Source: an uncultured Kroppenstedtia sp. | GTDB taxonomy: Bacteria > Bacillota > Bacilli > Thermoactinomycetales > DSM-45169 | Direction: 5' to 3' | DNA length: 8,861 nt | Assembly: GCA_959600065.1 (NCBI GenBank) | Contig: CAUGKZ010000046.1 | Span: 1 to 8,861 of the forward strand | Shown: in pieces, positions 6,697 to 8,861 of the stretch | Position numbering within the stretch: position 1 is the stretch's first letter | Layout of the letters: each line of letters starts with the position of its first letter | Translations under genes and position numbers: made by a program | Notes under the pieces: model-generated | Told to the model about the DNA's origin: nothing | Databases searched by the model: none | The model's input: the letters and a program-made list of their open reading frames with translations, nothing else

Positions 6697-7848
6697 CTAC
6701 CGCGCCTTTCCGTCCACTGGTACTGCATCAAAATGGATTTCCGCCAGCGCCCGAGCCAGTGCGTCAGCCGTCCGATAGGTCTCAGCGAATGTGTTGTCCA
6801 CTCCACCCACTTCCATCAGGAGACTGTTGGGGGAGAGGGATTGGTTGTATTCTCCGTTTCCCATGGCTCGGCTTTTCCGGAACACGCCTTTGGACAGACC
6901 CGGGTACAGTTCGTTCAGTTTATTGTGGAGTTTGCGAGCTAGTTGCTCGTTCTTCTCCCAATGGGGATTGGCGGTCCCGATCACCAAGGCGACCCGCGCA
7001 TAATTTTTCCCATGGATCTCCTTGGTGGTCTTCCCCCGACGTTGCGAATCCCGATGGATATCGATGAAATACTGGAGATCCTTGTCCTGCTTCATCGCCG
7101 CCACCACTTTTTCCCGGGATGCCTGATAAAGTTGATTCCATTCCGCCTGGTACCCCTCGGTGTAAACTTCGGAACCGATTCCTAATTTCTCCAATGAATC
7201 CGCAAACCGCTCTCCCACTCGGCCGATATTGATCTTGTTGTCATAGGCCGTATTGGGATCCGTCCCCTTCAGTTCCGGGAGGAAGGATTCCGTGTAGTGA
7301 GTGTGGTAAATGTAAACCCTGTTTTTCTCTTGATCCGGGGTACCTGCCTTCTTTTCAGCCGAAGACTTCTTTTTCTTCTTCTCCTTCTCCTTCGGTTTAG
7401 ACCCCATCTTCTTTTCCAAGTCGGAGGGGGGAGGGGATTCAATCGGAATCGAAGTGTAGTCCACATCCTCCGCTGCCACCACAATCTCAGTATCAAACAG
7501 GGCAAATCCCGGCAATTCGCTTCCGAGAAAGGTGCGGGGATCCTTGGGATCCACACTGGTAACCAGCTCAAAGAAAATACGGGAGAATCCCGGTTCTCTC
7601 AAATGATCCTCCATCGTAGTCAGGTGGGGGATCTCTCCACCCATCAGATAAAGAAAGGTTTCTGTTGAAAAATGGGAGGTGATCCGCCCCAGATCTGATG
7701 ATTGGACACTCCGCTTCGCCTGAATCATCGCAAACAGTCCTGTCAACATAAAAATGAAGGCGGTTCCCAGGATTAGTATCACAAACAATTTCCGGACTTG
7801 TGGAGTGGACATATTCCAGGTGCTGAACCGATGAACCCGGTTCTTCAT
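6697..7848 (-). CDS. spoIIP: Stage II sporulation protein P, peptidoglycan hydrolase
   Basis: Cell-wall amidase/endopeptidase that works with SpoIID and SpoIIM to thin septal peptidoglycan during forespore engulfment. The 383-residue protein has one membrane anchor at about residues 20-42, then an extracytoplasmic region. A lysine-rich linker (about 151-168) precedes the catalytic SpoIIP domain (about 176-375). Putative zinc-site and active-site residues seen are HTH at 182-184, DIHRD at 263-267 and the glutamate of LLMEVGG (E346). The start is supported by GGGAGGG a few bases upstream. A candidate sigma-E -10 lies in the leader. It follows gpr at a gap of 232 bp, as in Bacillus, and is probably cotranscribed with the yqxA-like gene. 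Confidence 0.95.
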   Translation of the reverse strand: MKNRVHRFSTWNMSTPQVRKLFVILILGTAFIFMLTGLFAMIQAKRSVQSSDLGRITSHFSTETFLYLMGGEIPHLTTMEDHLREPGFSRIFFELVTSVDPKDPRTFLGSELPGFALFDTEIVVAAEDVDYTSIPIESPPPSDLEKKMGSKPKEKEKKKKKSSAEKKAGTPDQEKNRVYIYHTHYTESFLPELKGTDPNTAYDNKINIGRVGERFADSLEKLGIGSEVYTEGYQAEWNQLYQASREKVVAAMKQDKDLQYFIDIHRDSQRRGKTTKEIHGKNYARVALVIGTANPHWEKNEQLARKLHNKLNELYPGLSKGVFRKSRAMGNGEYNQSLSPNSLLMEVGGVDNTFAETYRTADALARALAEIHFDAVPVDGKAR

Positions 7849-7881
7849 TCTCTTCCCTCCCCGAGCTTGTCTCTACTGGCG

Positions 7882-7911
7882 AATATATGAGGGGGAAAGG
7901 TAGAGTAGAAC
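7882..7911 (-). promoter_or_regulatory. Possible sigma-E-type promoter for spoIIP
   Basis: CATATATT at 7889-7882 differs by one base from the sigma-E -10 consensus CATACANT and would start transcription about 28 bases before the spoIIP ATG. The matching -35 position (GTTCTACT, 7911-7904, spacing 14) is a poor match. In B. subtilis spoIIP is expressed from mother-cell and forespore factors, so such a site is expected; the sequence evidence alone is weak. Confidence 0.25.
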
Positions 7912-7989
7912 GGATTTCTGAACTTTGCTAGATTCAGAGGCTGGATTCCAACTTCGGACAGGCCGCAGAAGTGTAGTCGGTCGGGATCA

Positions 7990-8045
7990 GGTTTCACACG
8001 TCGGTACCCAAGTTCTAGCAATCCCAAGTCACTCCATGTGAAACC
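7990..8045. repeat. Inverted repeat in the gpr-spoIIP gap
   Basis: A 9-base arm GGTTTCACA (7990-7998) is repeated inverted as TGTGAAACC (8037-8045), separated by 38 bases. This could form a long-loop hairpin in the gpr 3' untranslated region. There is no T-run on the minus strand just after it, so it is not an obvious intrinsic terminator. Confidence 0.4.
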
Positions 8046-8047
8046 CC

Positions 8048-8084
8048 ACCCTCCCTGTGAAGAGTTTTTTCACAACGTTTCTAG
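8048..8084. repeat. Second copy of the CTAGAA...GGGAGGGT repeat, overlapping the gpr stop
   Basis: This segment shares ACCCTCCCT at one end and CA(C/T)AACG(T/C)TTCTAG at the other with 5631-5665, around a T-run of 5-6. It also contains a 6-bp stem TGTGAA (8056-8061) with TTCACA (8069-8074) and a 7-base loop. The TAG stop of gpr is inside its terminal CTAG. Confidence 0.55.
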
Positions 8085-8861
8085 ATGATATGGGCGGATA
8101 CATTTTCCATCGTCACTGCTTCATGGAGGGAGCAGTTTAAACCGTCGGCCACCAGTTTCCCCATATCCCCGATAAACATGTCCACTTCCTTCGGGGTAAC
8201 GATCAAATTTTGCCCCAGGGGATCGAGCACTTCGTGGATCAATTGCCGCTTCTCCTCGGAATCAAGGGTCCCCACCATCCCCATCATCTGTTGGCTAGTG
8301 TCAGAGGGAACTTCCTGATCCCGAAGCTCTTGGAGATTGGGACGGTTCAAGGGATCGAGGGGGCGGCTTGGCTGCTTCTGGTTCATTTCCCGATGGAGAT
8401 AAGAGACCACCATTTCCACCGTGTCATGAGCGATGGTGGCAGCATCTACCACGGTGGGAATCCCGATCGCGATGACGGGGATGCCCAGGCTATCCCGATT
8501 GAGAGCTTTCCGCTTATTCCCCACACCAGAGCCAGGATTAATGCCTGTGTCCGCCACTTGGATGGTAGTGTTGACCCGACTAAGGGCCCGGGAAGCCAGG
8601 GCATCAACAGCGATCACCGCATCGGGACGCGTTTTCTCCACAACCCCAAAGATAATTTCGCTGGTCTCCATTCCCGTCGTCCCCAGGACACCGGGAGCGA
8701 TGGCACTGACCGGTCGATAACCCGCTTCCACCTGTTCCGGCATCAATGAAAACAGGTGACGAGTAACCATCATATGCTGCACTACAAAAGGACCCAGGGA
8801 ATCAGCGGTGACATCGCGATTACCCAGACCGACAATCAGGATCTGAGCATTGGGATCGATC
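8081..8861 (-). CDS. gpr: Germination protease GPR, N-terminus off the right edge
   Basis: Aspartic-type endopeptidase (family A25) that degrades small acid-soluble spore proteins when spores germinate; made in the forespore as a zymogen. Visible are 259 C-terminal residues, beginning in frame at the window edge with the conserved ILIVGLGNRDVTADSLGP. Family signatures follow: APGVLGTTGMETSEII, VDALASR, RVNTTIQVADTGI, NPGSGVGNKRKAL and GIPTVVDA. Conserved aspartates are present in the DALASR and TVVDA motifs, but I have not assigned the catalytic pair. A GTG at 8782 could be read as a start, but conserved sequence upstream of it shows the gene continues past the edge. The N-terminal propeptide and about 80-100 residues lie outside. 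Upstream regulation (sigma-F/G in Bacillus) cannot be seen. Confidence 0.96.
   Translation of the reverse strand, partial: IDPNAQILIVGLGNRDVTADSLGPFVVQHMMVTRHLFSLMPEQVEAGYRPVSAIAPGVLGTTGMETSEIIFGVVEKTRPDAVIAVDALASRALSRVNTTIQVADTGINPGSGVGNKRKALNRDSLGIPVIAIGIPTVVDAATIAHDTVEMVVSYLHREMNQKQPSRPLDPLNRPNLQELRDQEVPSDTSQQMMGMVGTLDSEEKRQLIHEVLDPLGQNLIVTPKEVDMFIGDMGKLVADGLNCSLHEAVTMENVSAHII

Noticed and set aside
7845..8027. 60-codon minus-strand open frame in the gpr-spoIIP gap
   Set aside because: No ribosome site, overlaps the spoIIP start, and no clear family; treated only as a possible element remnant, not as a gene.

Overview
The window reads almost entirely from the minus strand and looks like the chromosome of a spore-forming, Bacillales-type Bacillota of moderately high GC. 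Two genes are sporulation- or spore-specific (gpr, spoIIP). The order gpr - spoIIP - yqxA (DUF3679) - lepA - hemW - hrcA is the classical Bacillus arrangement. The GC-rich Bacillales style would fit a thermoactinomycete or relative, but I cannot fix the genus from this sequence alone.

In the direction of transcription (right to left) the layout is as follows. The 3' part of gpr, the germination protease, enters from the right edge (8861-8081). A 232-bp gap with repeat-like sequence follows, then spoIIP (7848-6697) and a small yqxA-like membrane protein (6670-6272). A GNAT acetyltransferase (6077-5673), absent from this position in the B. subtilis order, has its own candidate promoter and sits upstream of a palindromic element and a rho-independent terminator (5553-5578). 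lepA then starts from an extended -10 promoter and is followed by hemW at 64 bp. A consensus sigma-A promoter and a perfect CIRCE operator lie between hemW and hrcA. After hrcA, where grpE-dnaK-dnaJ would be expected next, comes a large ORF that runs off the left edge (1153-1).

That last gene is the most notable content. Its 384 visible residues are those of an archaeal/eukaryotic-type (thermosome/CCT-like) chaperonin, with LGPKG, TNDG and GDGTTT nucleotide-binding motifs and an apical domain that appears to carry a built-in-lid helical protrusion. It is therefore a bacterial Group III chaperonin, of the kind known from Carboxydothermus and relatives, placed directly downstream of hrcA in a CIRCE-controlled heat-shock operon.

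Functionally the window holds three blocks: sporulation and germination (gpr, spoIIP, probably yqxA); a housekeeping translation/haem block (lepA, hemW); and an HrcA-regulated protein-folding block (hrcA, Group III chaperonin, presumably dnaK-operon genes beyond the left edge). Intergenic copies of a CTAGAA...GGGAGGGT repeat lie next to the stop codons of both gpr and the GNAT gene.
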